64,000 nt of DNA from assembly GCF_000422585.1 (NCBI RefSeq), contig NZ_KE383885.1:114594-178593 (forward strand). Reading direction: 5' to 3'. This stretch comes from Hugenholtzia roseola DSM 9546 (GTDB lineage: Bacteria; Bacteroidota; Bacteroidia; Cytophagales; Bernardetiaceae). Every line of letters begins with the position of its first letter. Within the stretch, counting starts at the first letter, position 1. Made by a program: the position numbers and the translations under genes. The notes beneath the pieces were generated by a model. The model did not search any database. It saw nothing but the letters and a program-made list of their open reading frames with translations, and was not told the origin of the DNA. Shown in pieces: positions 26,275 to 34,953 of the stretch.

Positions 26275-26347
26275 GCTGATATTTATCATAGTTTGCGGCT
26301 TTTTTTCGCCCTACCTTTGTAGCATCAAACCCCAAACGCTTTTTTTT

Positions 26348-28897
26348 ATGCTGCAAGAAAAAGAAAAAAAAATAGCCCTCGCCAAGCCCGATTGTTATCA
26401 TTGTGGCGAACCCTGCCAAGATGAAATTTTACAACAAGATGGCAAAGATTTTTGCTGTGTGGGCTGCCAAAATGTCTATCAGATTTTGAGTGCGCATAAC
26501 CTCACCAATTTTTATGATTTAAACCAAAAAGCAGGCATTAGTTTGAAAGATAAAAGTCTTTCAAAAGAAAAGCTATCTGAAAAATGGGCTTTCCTGCACG
26601 ATACTGCCTTAGTTGAAACCCTTATTGATTTTACAGATGGCAAAAAGTCTAAAATTACTTTGTATTTGCCCAATATTCATTGTACCTCCTGTCTTTGGCT
26701 ATTAGAAAAACTGCCCCAATTCGAGCCGCGCATTTTGCTTTCAAAGGTCAATTATCTGCGCAAAGAACTTTATCTCACCTACGATTGTAACCAAATAAGC
26801 CTGCACGAGGTAGTTGTGCTTTTGGCTTCTTTGGGCTACCCACCTGTTTTTTCCTTCGAGCAAAGTGAAAAAAAGCGCGTTTCCTCGCACGACAAGGGCT
26901 TTCTCATTAAATTGGGCATCACAGGCTTTTGCTTTGGCAATATCATGCTCATGAGCTTTCCCGACTATCTGGGTTTGAACGATTTAGACGCACTTTATAT
27001 CAGCGTTTTTGGGTATCTCAATATCTTGCTTTCGCTGCCCGTCTTGTTTATTGGGGCAAAAGATTATTTTCTTTCTGCCTATCAAGCCCTCAAACATAGG
27101 GGCGTAAATTTAGACGTACCACTTTCGCTGGGTATTTTGGCTCTTTTCGGACGCAGCATTTTCGAAATCCTCACCCATACAGGAGCGGGCTACCTCGACT
27201 CTTTGGCTGCCCTTATCTTTTTGCTTCTGATAGGAAAATGGTTTCAACAGCGCACCTTCGACCAAATCTCTTTTGAAAGAGATTACAAATCTTATTTTCC
27301 TATTGCCGTAACTTTAAAACAAAAAGACGGCACACTCACGACCATTCCGATTGCCAATCTACAAAAAAATGATGTTTTTCTTATCCGAAATGAAGAAGTT
27401 ATCCCTGCCGACTCTACCCTTTTGAGCGGAAAAGCACGCATCGATTATAGCTTCGTTACGGGCGAAGCCACTCCTGCCGCTATCGGTATCGGCGAAAATA
27501 TTTATGCAGGCGGCAGGCAAAAAGGCGAAGTGATAGAATTGCTCTGCACAAAAGCCGTTTCACAAAGCTATCTGACCCAACTTTGGAACGCCGACATCTT
27601 CAAAAAACAAGACTTTTTAGGACTCGATACCTTCACCAATCGCGTGGCGGGCTATTTTACCTACGCTATCATGGCGATAGCCATTTTGGGCGGCATCTAC
27701 TGGACTTGGAAAGCCGACGCTGGCGTAGCCGTCAATGTCTTTACCGCCGTTCTGATTATTGCCTGCCCCTGTGCTTTGGCTCTCAATGCGCCCTTTGCAC
27801 TGGGCAATGCCCTTCGCGTTTTGGCAAAAAATGGGCTTTTTGTCAAAGATATTCAAGTGATTGAAAAATTAGCCAAAATAAAGCACCTTGTTTTCGATAA
27901 AACAGGCACACTGACCGACCCCACACACAGCGAAATTTTATGGCAGGGCTTCGAAAATCATACAATTTTAGCAGAAAAACAGTGGGAAATGATACTTTTA
28001 GCCACACGCCCTTCTACTCACCCACTTAGTCGCGCCCTCAATCAATACGCACAAGAAAAATTAGGGGCTTGCCTTTTTACAGACGCGCTCCGTTTGGACT
28101 CCTTCGAAGAAATTGCAGGAAAAGGCATAGAAACCATTTTGAAAATAAAGGAAAAACAAACAGAAAAAAGCGTTGCCATCCGTTTGGGAAGTCAGGCTTG
28201 GCTGCTAAATGGGCATAAGGAAAACTTACAAAAATTACCTACTTCTTCAAACTTGCAAACGCGCGTCTTTTTGGAAATTTCTGGGGTTTTGGTAGGATAC
28301 TTTGCTATTCAAAATACTTTTAGAAAAGGCGCGAAAGATTTGATACACACCCTAAAAAACAGCAAAGTGCAGCGCAAAGGCTTTCAAATCTCCCTCCTTT
28401 CAGGCGACAACGAAGGCGAGCGCAAGCGCATGGAAGCGATTTTTGGTACAGAAACGCCACTTCTATTCAACCAAACACCTGAAAGTAAAATGCGCTATAT
28501 TGCTGATTTACAGAAAGATAAGCGTACAAAAGTTTTGATGTTGGGAGATGGGCTAAACGACGCAGGCGCACTTAGGCAAAGTGATGTAGGAATCGCCCTT
28601 TCCGACGACATGTCCAATTTTTCACCCGCCTGTGATGCCATCTGGAATCCTGCCGCTCCCCTGCACTTAGAAAACTTATCTAATTACTTAATTTATGCGA
28701 AAAAAAGCATCAAAGCCGTAAAAGTTGGGTTTGTCTTTTCTATGCTATACAATATCGTAGGACTTAGTGTAGCCGTACAAGGCACACTTTCGCCACTATT
28801 TGCCGCTATTTTGATGCCGCTTTCCTCCCTTACAGTCGTGCTTTTGGGTATTGCACAAACCAGTTGGGCAGGTCAGATTTTCAAAAATAAAAATTAG
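26348..28897 (+). CDS. CcoI/FixI-like copper P-type ATPase
   Basis: This P1B-type cation pump has about 849 residues. An N-terminal metal-binding domain (CYHCGEPCQDE...FCCVGCQNVYQIL) and an HMA domain (CTSCLWLLE) precede the membrane segments. Other motifs are CPCALALNAP (membrane copper site), DKTGTLT (phosphorylated Asp), HPLSRAL and GDGLNDAGAL. The N-terminal type is that of CcoI/FixI pumps, which feed copper to cbb3 oxidase. No ccoN, ccoO, ccoP or ccoS genes follow in the window. I chose the ATG at 26348; the longer frame would begin inside the upstream terminator. A role in copper export is the alternative. Confidence 0.85.
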   Translation: MLQEKEKKIALAKPDCYHCGEPCQDEILQQDGKDFCCVGCQNVYQILSAHNLTNFYDLNQKAGISLKDKSLSKEKLSEKWAFLHDTALVETLIDFTDGKKSKITLYLPNIHCTSCLWLLEKLPQFEPRILLSKVNYLRKELYLTYDCNQISLHEVVVLLASLGYPPVFSFEQSEKKRVSSHDKGFLIKLGITGFCFGNIMLMSFPDYLGLNDLDALYISVFGYLNILLSLPVLFIGAKDYFLSAYQALKHRGVNLDVPLSLGILALFGRSIFEILTHTGAGYLDSLAALIFLLLIGKWFQQRTFDQISFERDYKSYFPIAVTLKQKDGTLTTIPIANLQKNDVFLIRNEEVIPADSTLLSGKARIDYSFVTGEATPAAIGIGENIYAGGRQKGEVIELLCTKAVSQSYLTQLWNADIFKKQDFLGLDTFTNRVAGYFTYAIMAIAILGGIYWTWKADAGVAVNVFTAVLIIACPCALALNAPFALGNALRVLAKNGLFVKDIQVIEKLAKIKHLVFDKTGTLTDPTHSEILWQGFENHTILAEKQWEMILLATRPSTHPLSRALNQYAQEKLGACLFTDALRLDSFEEIAGKGIETILKIKEKQTEKSVAIRLGSQAWLLNGHKENLQKLPTSSNLQTRVFLEISGVLVGYFAIQNTFRKGAKDLIHTLKNSKVQRKGFQISLLSGDNEGERKRMEAIFGTETPLLFNQTPESKMRYIADLQKDKRTKVLMLGDGLNDAGALRQSDVGIALSDDMSNFSPACDAIWNPAAPLHLENLSNYLIYAKKSIKAVKVGFVFSMLYNIVGLSVAVQGTLSPLFAAILMPLSSLTVVLLGIAQTSWAGQIFKNKN

Positions 28898-28945
28898 ATT
28901 TTTTGTGTAATTTGTGAAAATGAATCTTTGACTTGTATGCAAACA

Positions 28946-29040
28946 CACGAAGCTGGAGCTTCACGCTACAATTTTTAAAAATAAAAAACCGCGACGACGG
29001 TTTATGAGGCGCGAAGTTGGAGCTTCGCGCTACAGTTGTG
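28946..29040. repeat. Dispersed repeat A/B family, copies in reverse orientation
   Basis: CACGAAGCTGGAGCTTCAC and GCGCGAAGTTGGAGCTTCGC are reverse-oriented B modules separated by an A module (AACCGCGACGACGGTTT). Unit spacing is about 60 bases, as at 12501. The sequence lies between the copper ATPase gene and the DUF5916 gene. Confidence 0.8.
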
Positions 29041-29096
29041 TTTGTCCGAAGTTAGATTTTTTTTGCAAAGAAGGGAATCCGCCTGCTTTCTTTTTG

Positions 29097-29104
29097 TAAG
29101 TTTG
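29097..29104 (+). promoter_or_regulatory. Putative -7 element before the DUF5916 gene
   Basis: TAAGTTTG fits TAnnTTTG and precedes the start codon by 33 bases. A TTTG at 29062 is too far upstream to be the usual -33 element. Confidence 0.4.
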
Positions 29105-29137
29105 CAACCTTAAAACCTCTCTAATCCCTTAGTTGCT

Positions 29138-31351
29138 ATGTTGTTTCGAAAACCGATACTGCTTCTGGCTTTTTTTTTATTTACATTCATTTTTTTATCT
29201 AATATAAATGCACAATCCTCGACGGCTTTTGTTGAAAAAACAAGTGAGAAAATAAACTTAGACGGATTTTTAGAAGAAGCAGCTTGGCAGAAAGCAAGTA
29301 TTGTTTCTAATTTTACCCAAAATTTTCCCATAGATACGCTCCCTGCACAATCGCAAACAGAAGTGCGCCTACTTTTTGATGCAAATTTTTTATACATCTC
29401 CGCCGTTTGTAGGGGAAATGCGGCGAATGATTTTGTCGTTACTTCCCTGCGCCGCGATTTTGATTGGGAACTCAATGACAATTTTACAGTCTATCTCAAC
29501 CCTTCACAAGACCAACTCAATGGTTTTACCTTTTCCGTTTCGCCCTACAATGTGCAATTAGAAGGGCTTATTTTCGAGGGCGACAATATTTCTGCCAGTT
29601 GGGACAATAAATGGTATTCGGCTGCCCAAATTCAGGAGGGCTTCTGGACAGTAGAAATGGCGATTCCCTTTAAGACGCTGCGTTTTCCGCCCGAAAAAAA
29701 TACGTGGAAGGTCAATTTCGCGCGAAATGACGTGCGCCGAAACGAAATTTCCGCTTGGGTGCGTGTTCCCATCAATTTCAGCGTGGCTGCCTTAGCTTTT
29801 ACAGGTGATTTAGTTTTTGAGGAAAAAATTGAAAAAAAAGGAGCTAATATCTCACTCATTCCCTATTTGACAGGCAGCACTTCCGACAACAAATTAGACC
29901 AAGAAAAGACTGACTATCAAGCCAATGCAGGCTTTGATGCCAAAATCGCCGTAACGCCTTCGCTCAATTTAGACCTTACTGTCAATCCCGATTTTTCGCA
30001 GGTAGAAGTAGATAGACAAGTTACAAATTTAGATAGGTTTGAAATATTTTTTCCTGAACGAAGGCAGTTTTTTTTAGAAAATAGCGACCTTTTCGAGCGT
30101 TTTGGCTTTTCGCGAATCCGACCGTTTTTTTCGCGACGCATTGGCATTGGCAGAGATACAACCACAGGGCTAATTGTTCAGAATCCGATTTATTATGGCG
30201 CAAGATTGAGCGGCAAGATTGACAAGAATTGGCGTGTCGGTTTGCTCAATATGCAGACGGCAAAAGATGCGGCGGCAGGCATCAATAGCCAAAATTATAC
30301 AGTAGCCGCCTTTCAAAGACAACTTTTTAGCCGCTCTAATGTGGCGGGTATTTTTATCAATCGTCAGACTTTCGGCAGTCTTGCAGAGGGGGCATCACGC
30401 TTTACGCGAATTGCAGGTTTGGATTACAATGTGCAATCGGCAGATAACAAGTGGCGCGGCAAAGTGTTCTACCATCGTGCCTTCCTACCCGACCCCAACA
30501 GCGGAAAAAATGAACTCCTTAGAGAAACCTACGCCCATGCCGCTTATTTAGCCTACAATTCGCGCCGCTTTTATGCCGCTTGGAATCACGAGCTGGTTGG
30601 GAAAAATTACAACATCAACGATATTGGCTTTGTCTTGCGCAATTCTCATTGGCGATTTGAATATTGGGCAGGCTACAATTTCTACCCCAAATCTAAAATC
30701 ATCAATCGACATGGCATCTACGGCTATTTGAATTTTTATACCGATTTATACTTTAATCTAAACGACCGCAATTTTTCGCTACAATATAATTTTCTTTTTC
30801 TTAACCAAAGTTACATAGAAGCAGGCTATTATAGGGATTTCCTGCGGCTTTTCTTTCCCTTCGACCCTACCAACACAGGCGGCGAAGTCTTCGAGATAGG
30901 TTCGCAAATCCAAAACAGTGGCTTTTGGCTCTATTACTATTCCGATAGAAGAAAGCGATTCAATATCGAGGCGAGTTTGGATAGAAGTGCCTATTACACA
31001 GGCAACCGTACAAATGTGGAAACAACCCTCAACTACCGCTTTCAACCCTACGGCGCAATCGCTTTGAGCCTTGCTCACAATGATATACAGCTTCCTGCCC
31101 CCTATAATAGCGTCAAACTTTGGATTATAAGCCCGCGTATAGATGTTTCTTTTACTGATAAACTTTTTCTTACTACTTTTTTACAATACAACAACCAAAT
31201 TGAGAACATCAACCTCAATGCACGCCTACAATGGCGTTTCAAACCCGTATCAGACCTATTTTTAGTCTATTCAGAAAATTATTTTCCCCAAGATTTTCAG
31301 ACTAAAAACCGCGCTTTGGTTCTCAAACTTTCCTATTGGCTTAATTTATAG
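29138..31351 (+). CDS. DUF5916 outer-membrane protein with CBM9-like domain
   Basis: The 737-residue protein has a signal peptide (MLFRKPILLLAFFLFTFIF...INAQ). Next comes a family-9 carbohydrate-binding-like domain (~25-215) with INLDGFLEEAAWQKA, FLYISAVCRG and WTVEMAIPFKTLRF. The C-terminal two-thirds (DUF5916) is dominated by alternating aromatic strands, as in an outer-membrane beta-barrel (FFPERRQFFLENSDLFERFG is a family mark). The last residue is in a hydrophobic strand, LKLSYWLNL, as expected for a barrel. Substrate is unknown; sugar-binding is inferred from the N-terminal domain only. Confidence 0.88.
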   Translation: MLFRKPILLLAFFLFTFIFLSNINAQSSTAFVEKTSEKINLDGFLEEAAWQKASIVSNFTQNFPIDTLPAQSQTEVRLLFDANFLYISAVCRGNAANDFVVTSLRRDFDWELNDNFTVYLNPSQDQLNGFTFSVSPYNVQLEGLIFEGDNISASWDNKWYSAAQIQEGFWTVEMAIPFKTLRFPPEKNTWKVNFARNDVRRNEISAWVRVPINFSVAALAFTGDLVFEEKIEKKGANISLIPYLTGSTSDNKLDQEKTDYQANAGFDAKIAVTPSLNLDLTVNPDFSQVEVDRQVTNLDRFEIFFPERRQFFLENSDLFERFGFSRIRPFFSRRIGIGRDTTTGLIVQNPIYYGARLSGKIDKNWRVGLLNMQTAKDAAAGINSQNYTVAAFQRQLFSRSNVAGIFINRQTFGSLAEGASRFTRIAGLDYNVQSADNKWRGKVFYHRAFLPDPNSGKNELLRETYAHAAYLAYNSRRFYAAWNHELVGKNYNINDIGFVLRNSHWRFEYWAGYNFYPKSKIINRHGIYGYLNFYTDLYFNLNDRNFSLQYNFLFLNQSYIEAGYYRDFLRLFFPFDPTNTGGEVFEIGSQIQNSGFWLYYYSDRRKRFNIEASLDRSAYYTGNRTNVETTLNYRFQPYGAIALSLAHNDIQLPAPYNSVKLWIISPRIDVSFTDKLFLTTFLQYNNQIENINLNARLQWRFKPVSDLFLVYSENYFPQDFQTKNRALVLKLSYWLNL

Positions 31352-31372
31352 AACAGACTTTTATCTTTTTTG

Positions 31373-33496
31373 CTAAAAAAAAGTGCTTAAATCTTGTTCA
31401 TTCAAAACTACTACAATTTTTTTACCATCAGGCGCATAGTAGGGATTCGAGGAGGCGAAAAGTTCGTCTATAAGACTTTTGGCGGCTTCGCCATGCAGGT
31501 GTGTTTCGCTTCGTTGGGCGGCGCGTTGTGCTAAGGCTCGCAGGAGCAAATCGCGTATGGGTAAGTCTAAATGCTTTTTGTTTTGTTTGAATTGTTCTAA
31601 GGTTTCTTCAAATAAAATTCCTGCCTTTTCTGTGGGCAAATCAGCAGGCACGCCTTCAAGTAGGAGTTGTTGGTCTTCTTTTTTGTGAAAGAGGAAACCC
31701 AACTGTTCTAATTCTTGCCTAATTTCGTCTAAAAGAATCAAGTCGGTGGGCGAAAGGTGGAGGCGAAGTGGAAAGAGAAGTTGTTGGGAAAGAGAGCGTT
31801 GTTGTTGGGCTTGTGCCGAATAACGCTCGTAAAAAATTCGCTCTTTGGCGGCTTTGATATGCAGGAGCATGAGTCCTGATTTGAGCGTCGTAACCAAATA
31901 TTGGTGGAGCAAGACCAGCGGCGTTTGGGTAAAGAAGTCGCCTTCCTTTCCTTTTTTGGGGTCAAAAGGGGGGGCAACAAAGGGCAATGATTTTGAAGAA
32001 GAAGCATTATTGGCTTTGCTATTGAGTGGCTGTGAAAGGTTTTCCGCGTTTTGTGCCTCAAAATCTGCCTGATAAAAGTGCTGCTCCTCTGTCAGGTCGT
32101 TCCATAGGGCTTCGCTGTAATTTTCGGGGAAAGCCGCATCTTGGGGCAGCTCGAAGGGCGGATTTGAAGCCTCCTGATTGCCTTCCTTTTCAAAGGCTGC
32201 ACCCATCTGGGGCGCGTCATCGGGTTGGTAGAGAGGCGAATAAAGTCGTTCCCAATGGCGCAAATTATTGTCTTGCCGCCTTTTTTCAGTGGCAGGGAGG
32301 GCGTTGGCGGCGTAGTTTTTAGCCTCATTGAGGCGGTTTGGATTTTGCTTGTCGTATTCCTGCCAATTTCCACTTTCATAATGTGCTTGCGTGTTGGGGT
32401 CTTCCAAAAAGCCTTCTATGAGCTTTTCGGGGTCGTAATCTTCGGGGTCTATTTGGGCATTTTGTAAAAAATTAGCATCAACTTCAAAATCAATAGCAGG
32501 CAGAGCCTGATGGATTCCTAAGGCTTGTTTGACCGTAGCGGCGACGATAGCATAGAGCGTGCGCTCATCTTCAAACTTCACTTCGGTTTTGGTAGGATGC
32601 ACGTTGATGTCAATCTGCTCGGCAGGCATTTCTATAAAAATGGTATAAAACGGAAAGGAATCTTTCGAAATAAGTCCTTCGTATGCGGTCAGAACGGCAT
32701 GGTTGAGATAATTGTGGCGAATATAGCGGTCATTGACAAAAAAATACTGCATGCCGCGCGTTTTTTTTGCGGCTTCGGGTTTGCCTACATAGCCATAAAT
32801 TTTGAGTCCGTTGAGTTCTTGTAGGCAGGGTACTAAAAGGGACTGGAAATTTTTTCCAAACATGGACACAATCCTTCGCGCCAAGTTGCCCTCTTTGAGT
32901 TGGTAAATTTCTTGCTGATTTTGGTGCAAAGAAAAAGCAATCTGCGGATTGGCTAAGGCTACACGCTCAAATTCTTCTACGATATGTTTTAGCTCTACAC
33001 TATTAGATTTGAGAAATTTCCGACGGGCAGGCACATTGAAAAAAAGATTGCGCACCGCAATAGAAGTGCCATAAGGCAGCGCGGCAGGCTCATGCCGCTT
33101 CACTTCGGAGGCTTCGATGTAGAGTTTTGTGCCAATTTCGTCTTCACTGCGGCGCGTACCCAGCTCTACCTGCGCGACGGCAGCAATGGAAGCCATTGCC
33201 TCACCACGAAAGCCGAAGGTACGAATGGCAAACAAATCTTCGGGGCGGCTAATTTTTGAGGTCGCATGTCGCTCGAAACACATGCGAGCATCTGTAAAAG
33301 ACATGCCCTTTCCGTTATCTATCACCTGAATCAGACTCTTGCCTGCCTCCTTGACTAAGAGGCGGATTTGTGTTGCGCCCGCATCTACCGAGTTTTCGAG
33401 CAGCTCCTTGACAATGGACGCTGGACGCTGCACCACTTCACCTGCCGCAATTTGATTGGCTAAGGATTCGGGCAAAAGTTTGATAATATCGCTCAT
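31373..33496 (-). CDS. mutL: DNA mismatch repair protein MutL
   Basis: This protein of about 707 residues couples mismatch recognition by MutS to downstream repair. The GHKL ATPase is complete: ANQIAAGEVVQRPASIVKELLENSVDAG, DNGKGM, RHATSKI and GFRGEAMASIAAVA, then the transducer with DINVHPTKTEVKF. Residues ~330-520 are a variable Glu/Asn-rich linker. In the C-terminal domain the position of the endonuclease DQHAxxE motif reads LHIKAAKERIFYE, without the Asp. I chose ATG at 33496 (MSDIIKLLPE) over 33559, because the family begins at this motif. Confidence 0.97.
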   Translation of the reverse strand: MSDIIKLLPESLANQIAAGEVVQRPASIVKELLENSVDAGATQIRLLVKEAGKSLIQVIDNGKGMSFTDARMCFERHATSKISRPEDLFAIRTFGFRGEAMASIAAVAQVELGTRRSEDEIGTKLYIEASEVKRHEPAALPYGTSIAVRNLFFNVPARRKFLKSNSVELKHIVEEFERVALANPQIAFSLHQNQQEIYQLKEGNLARRIVSMFGKNFQSLLVPCLQELNGLKIYGYVGKPEAAKKTRGMQYFFVNDRYIRHNYLNHAVLTAYEGLISKDSFPFYTIFIEMPAEQIDINVHPTKTEVKFEDERTLYAIVAATVKQALGIHQALPAIDFEVDANFLQNAQIDPEDYDPEKLIEGFLEDPNTQAHYESGNWQEYDKQNPNRLNEAKNYAANALPATEKRRQDNNLRHWERLYSPLYQPDDAPQMGAAFEKEGNQEASNPPFELPQDAAFPENYSEALWNDLTEEQHFYQADFEAQNAENLSQPLNSKANNASSSKSLPFVAPPFDPKKGKEGDFFTQTPLVLLHQYLVTTLKSGLMLLHIKAAKERIFYERYSAQAQQQRSLSQQLLFPLRLHLSPTDLILLDEIRQELEQLGFLFHKKEDQQLLLEGVPADLPTEKAGILFEETLEQFKQNKKHLDLPIRDLLLRALAQRAAQRSETHLHGEAAKSLIDELFASSNPYYAPDGKKIVVVLNEQDLSTFF

Positions 33497-34161
33497 AAGA
33501 AAAAAGGGGCTTTTACAAATTGAAATAACAAAGATACCCTTTTCGCAGCAAAAAGTCAAACCCTTTTTGCTTTCAGGCTTTTTAGCCTTTTAGAAAACCG
33601 ATAAGGCTTTTCGTTGGCTATGAATGGAGTTTGGCAAACATTTTTTTGTAGTCATAAAAAAAACAAGTGCATCTTTGGGAAAAAAACACGTACTTTGCTA
33701 TCGAGACGGTGTTGTTACAACGGTCAGAAAGTCAAAAAACGGGGTTTTGCGCTTGGTGCAAACCTGCTGAACCCCCACCCTGCCCTCCCCCCATAGGGGA
33801 GGGTTCGAAAACCAAATCATTTTTTTATGCTCGCATAAAAAAATGATACCGCATAAAAGCCCCGCCCTATGGGGGCGGGGTTTGGGGTGGGGTGCATTTA
33901 AGGCTTTTATCGTTGTAACAACGCCATCAAGCCCCCATTGCTGCCTAAAAAAGTTTAAAAAGTGGCTTTCCAAACCGCTTTTCCCACTTCTTTGCCAAAG
34001 GAAAGTAACTTATTTGGGGCTTTTCCGTATTTGAAAGGCAAGAAGCCCTTGTTTTTTGCCGCCTTCTTTTTCGTTTTTTCTCATTCGTTTTTTCTCACCT
34101 AAAACGGTATTTCGCTTCTTTTCCTTTGCCCTTCCTTGCATGAAAAAAAACTACTTCAACA
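33497..34161. other. 665-bp intergenic region with a MITE-like insert
   Basis: No supported gene is present between mutL and the T9SS-tail gene. Most of the notable content is the inverted-repeat element at 33708-33925. The rest is A/T-rich with purine and pyrimidine tracts. Short frames here overlap the inverted repeats and are not called. Confidence 0.6.
33708..33925. mobile_element. Candidate 218-bp MITE-like inverted-repeat element
   Basis: The ends are inverted repeats: GGTGTTGTTACAACG at the left and its near-complement CGTTGTAACAACGCC at the right. Nearly at the centre, 33816-33847 is a perfect hairpin with 15-base arms (ATCATTTTTTTATGC/complement) and a two-base loop. Between these, C-rich and G-rich tracts (CCCTCCCCCCATAGGGG and CCCGCCCTATGGGGGCGG) also pair imperfectly, so almost the whole element can fold into one cruciform. 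No coding capacity or clear target duplication is seen. It fits a non-autonomous element; a large regulatory hairpin is the alternative. Confidence 0.55.
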
Positions 34162-34575
34162 ATGTCAAAATTAAAATCCCTATTCAACGCGCTTTCTAAG
34201 CGAAAAAACACAGCCGCGCTCTTGTTCGGCTTGTGCTTGCATTTTTTGATGCTCCTGCCCAGTTTTTCCCTACAAGCTCAACAGCTCTATCCATTAAGCG
34301 ACGATACGCAGAAAGCAAAGATAGAGATTTCAGAAGCCTATCCCAATCCTGCCTCACAGGTTTTGAACTTTGCCTATCAATTAGAAAACAACAGTGATGA
34401 GGCTAAGGTCTTGATACACAACCTCTTAGGCTCTTTGGTGGCGGAAATTAAGCTCTCTGCCTTCGATGCACAGGTTCAGATTCCCGTATCGGAATACAAG
34501 GCGGGAATTTATTTCTACACCATTTCGGTCAATAATCAGAATATTGTAACTAAGAAGTTTATCATCAAGCACTGA
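34162..34575 (+). CDS. Minimal secreted protein with only a T9SS sorting domain
   Basis: The 137-residue precursor has a signal peptide (hydrophobic core AALLFGLCLHFLMLLP, cleavage near LQAQ) and then essentially nothing except a type A C-terminal sorting domain: ISEAYPNPASQVLNFAYQL, VLIHNLLGSLVAEIKL, YKAGIYFYTISVNNQNIVTKKFIIKH. This domain normally sends large cargo through the type IX secretion system and is removed or attached to the surface. The mature cargo here is only about 15 residues. A strong terminator follows. It may be a decoy, an anchor peptide or the relic of a larger gene. Confidence 0.85.
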   Translation: MSKLKSLFNALSKRKNTAALLFGLCLHFLMLLPSFSLQAQQLYPLSDDTQKAKIEISEAYPNPASQVLNFAYQLENNSDEAKVLIHNLLGSLVAEIKLSAFDAQVQIPVSEYKAGIYFYTISVNNQNIVTKKFIIKH

Positions 34576-34643
34576 TAGAAGTCGTGTCTTGGTCGTGTCT
34601 TGTTTGCTTCTTCTCACAGTTGCCGCTTCAAACAAGCCACTCT

Positions 34644-34695
34644 AACTTTGATAAAGCGCAGGTCTATCAGACCGCCTTTGTCAAAGTTATTTTTT
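34644..34695 (+). terminator. Strong Rho-independent terminator after the T9SS-tail gene
   Basis: Long arms (AACTTTGATAAAGCG and CGCCTTTGTCAAAGTT, extended by AGGTCT/AGACC) pair with few mismatches and end in ATTTTTTATTTT. The stem is about 20 base pairs, longer than usual. Confidence 0.8.
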
Positions 34696-34772
34696 ATTTT
34701 CTCTTTTCTATAAAATTTCGGTGAGAAAGGGCGATAAATCGCTTATTTTTTTCTAATTTGCCTTTTTTATGC

Positions 34773-34780
34773 TACTTTTG
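34773..34780 (+). promoter_or_regulatory. Putative -7 element before the secreted TPR gene
   Basis: TACTTTTG fits TAnnTTTG, 174 bases before the chosen start codon at 34954. A TTTG at 34757 is closer than a usual -33 element. Confidence 0.35.
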
Positions 34781-34953
34781 ATTTGGCATAGTTTTGCCTA
34801 AGTAGTGGATAGAGGTAGCGCGTCTTATTGGCTGCTCTGCCTCCTTTTGGTGTCCCGCTTTCAAGTTCTATCTTTTGATTATCATCTTCTTGATGTCTAT
34901 TCTTGATGTCTATTTTCTATCCCAATCATCAACTATCTAAAATTTTTAATCTC

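Larger units (their letters stand above)
34576..34953. other. Intergenic region with terminator and promoter
   Basis: These 378 bases contain the large hairpin at 34644-34695 and a TACTTTTG promoter-like element at 34773. No coding frame is supported. Confidence 0.6.

Noticed and set aside
33614-33973. Short reading frames around the MITE-like element
   Set aside because: They follow the inverted repeats and have no protein-like pattern.
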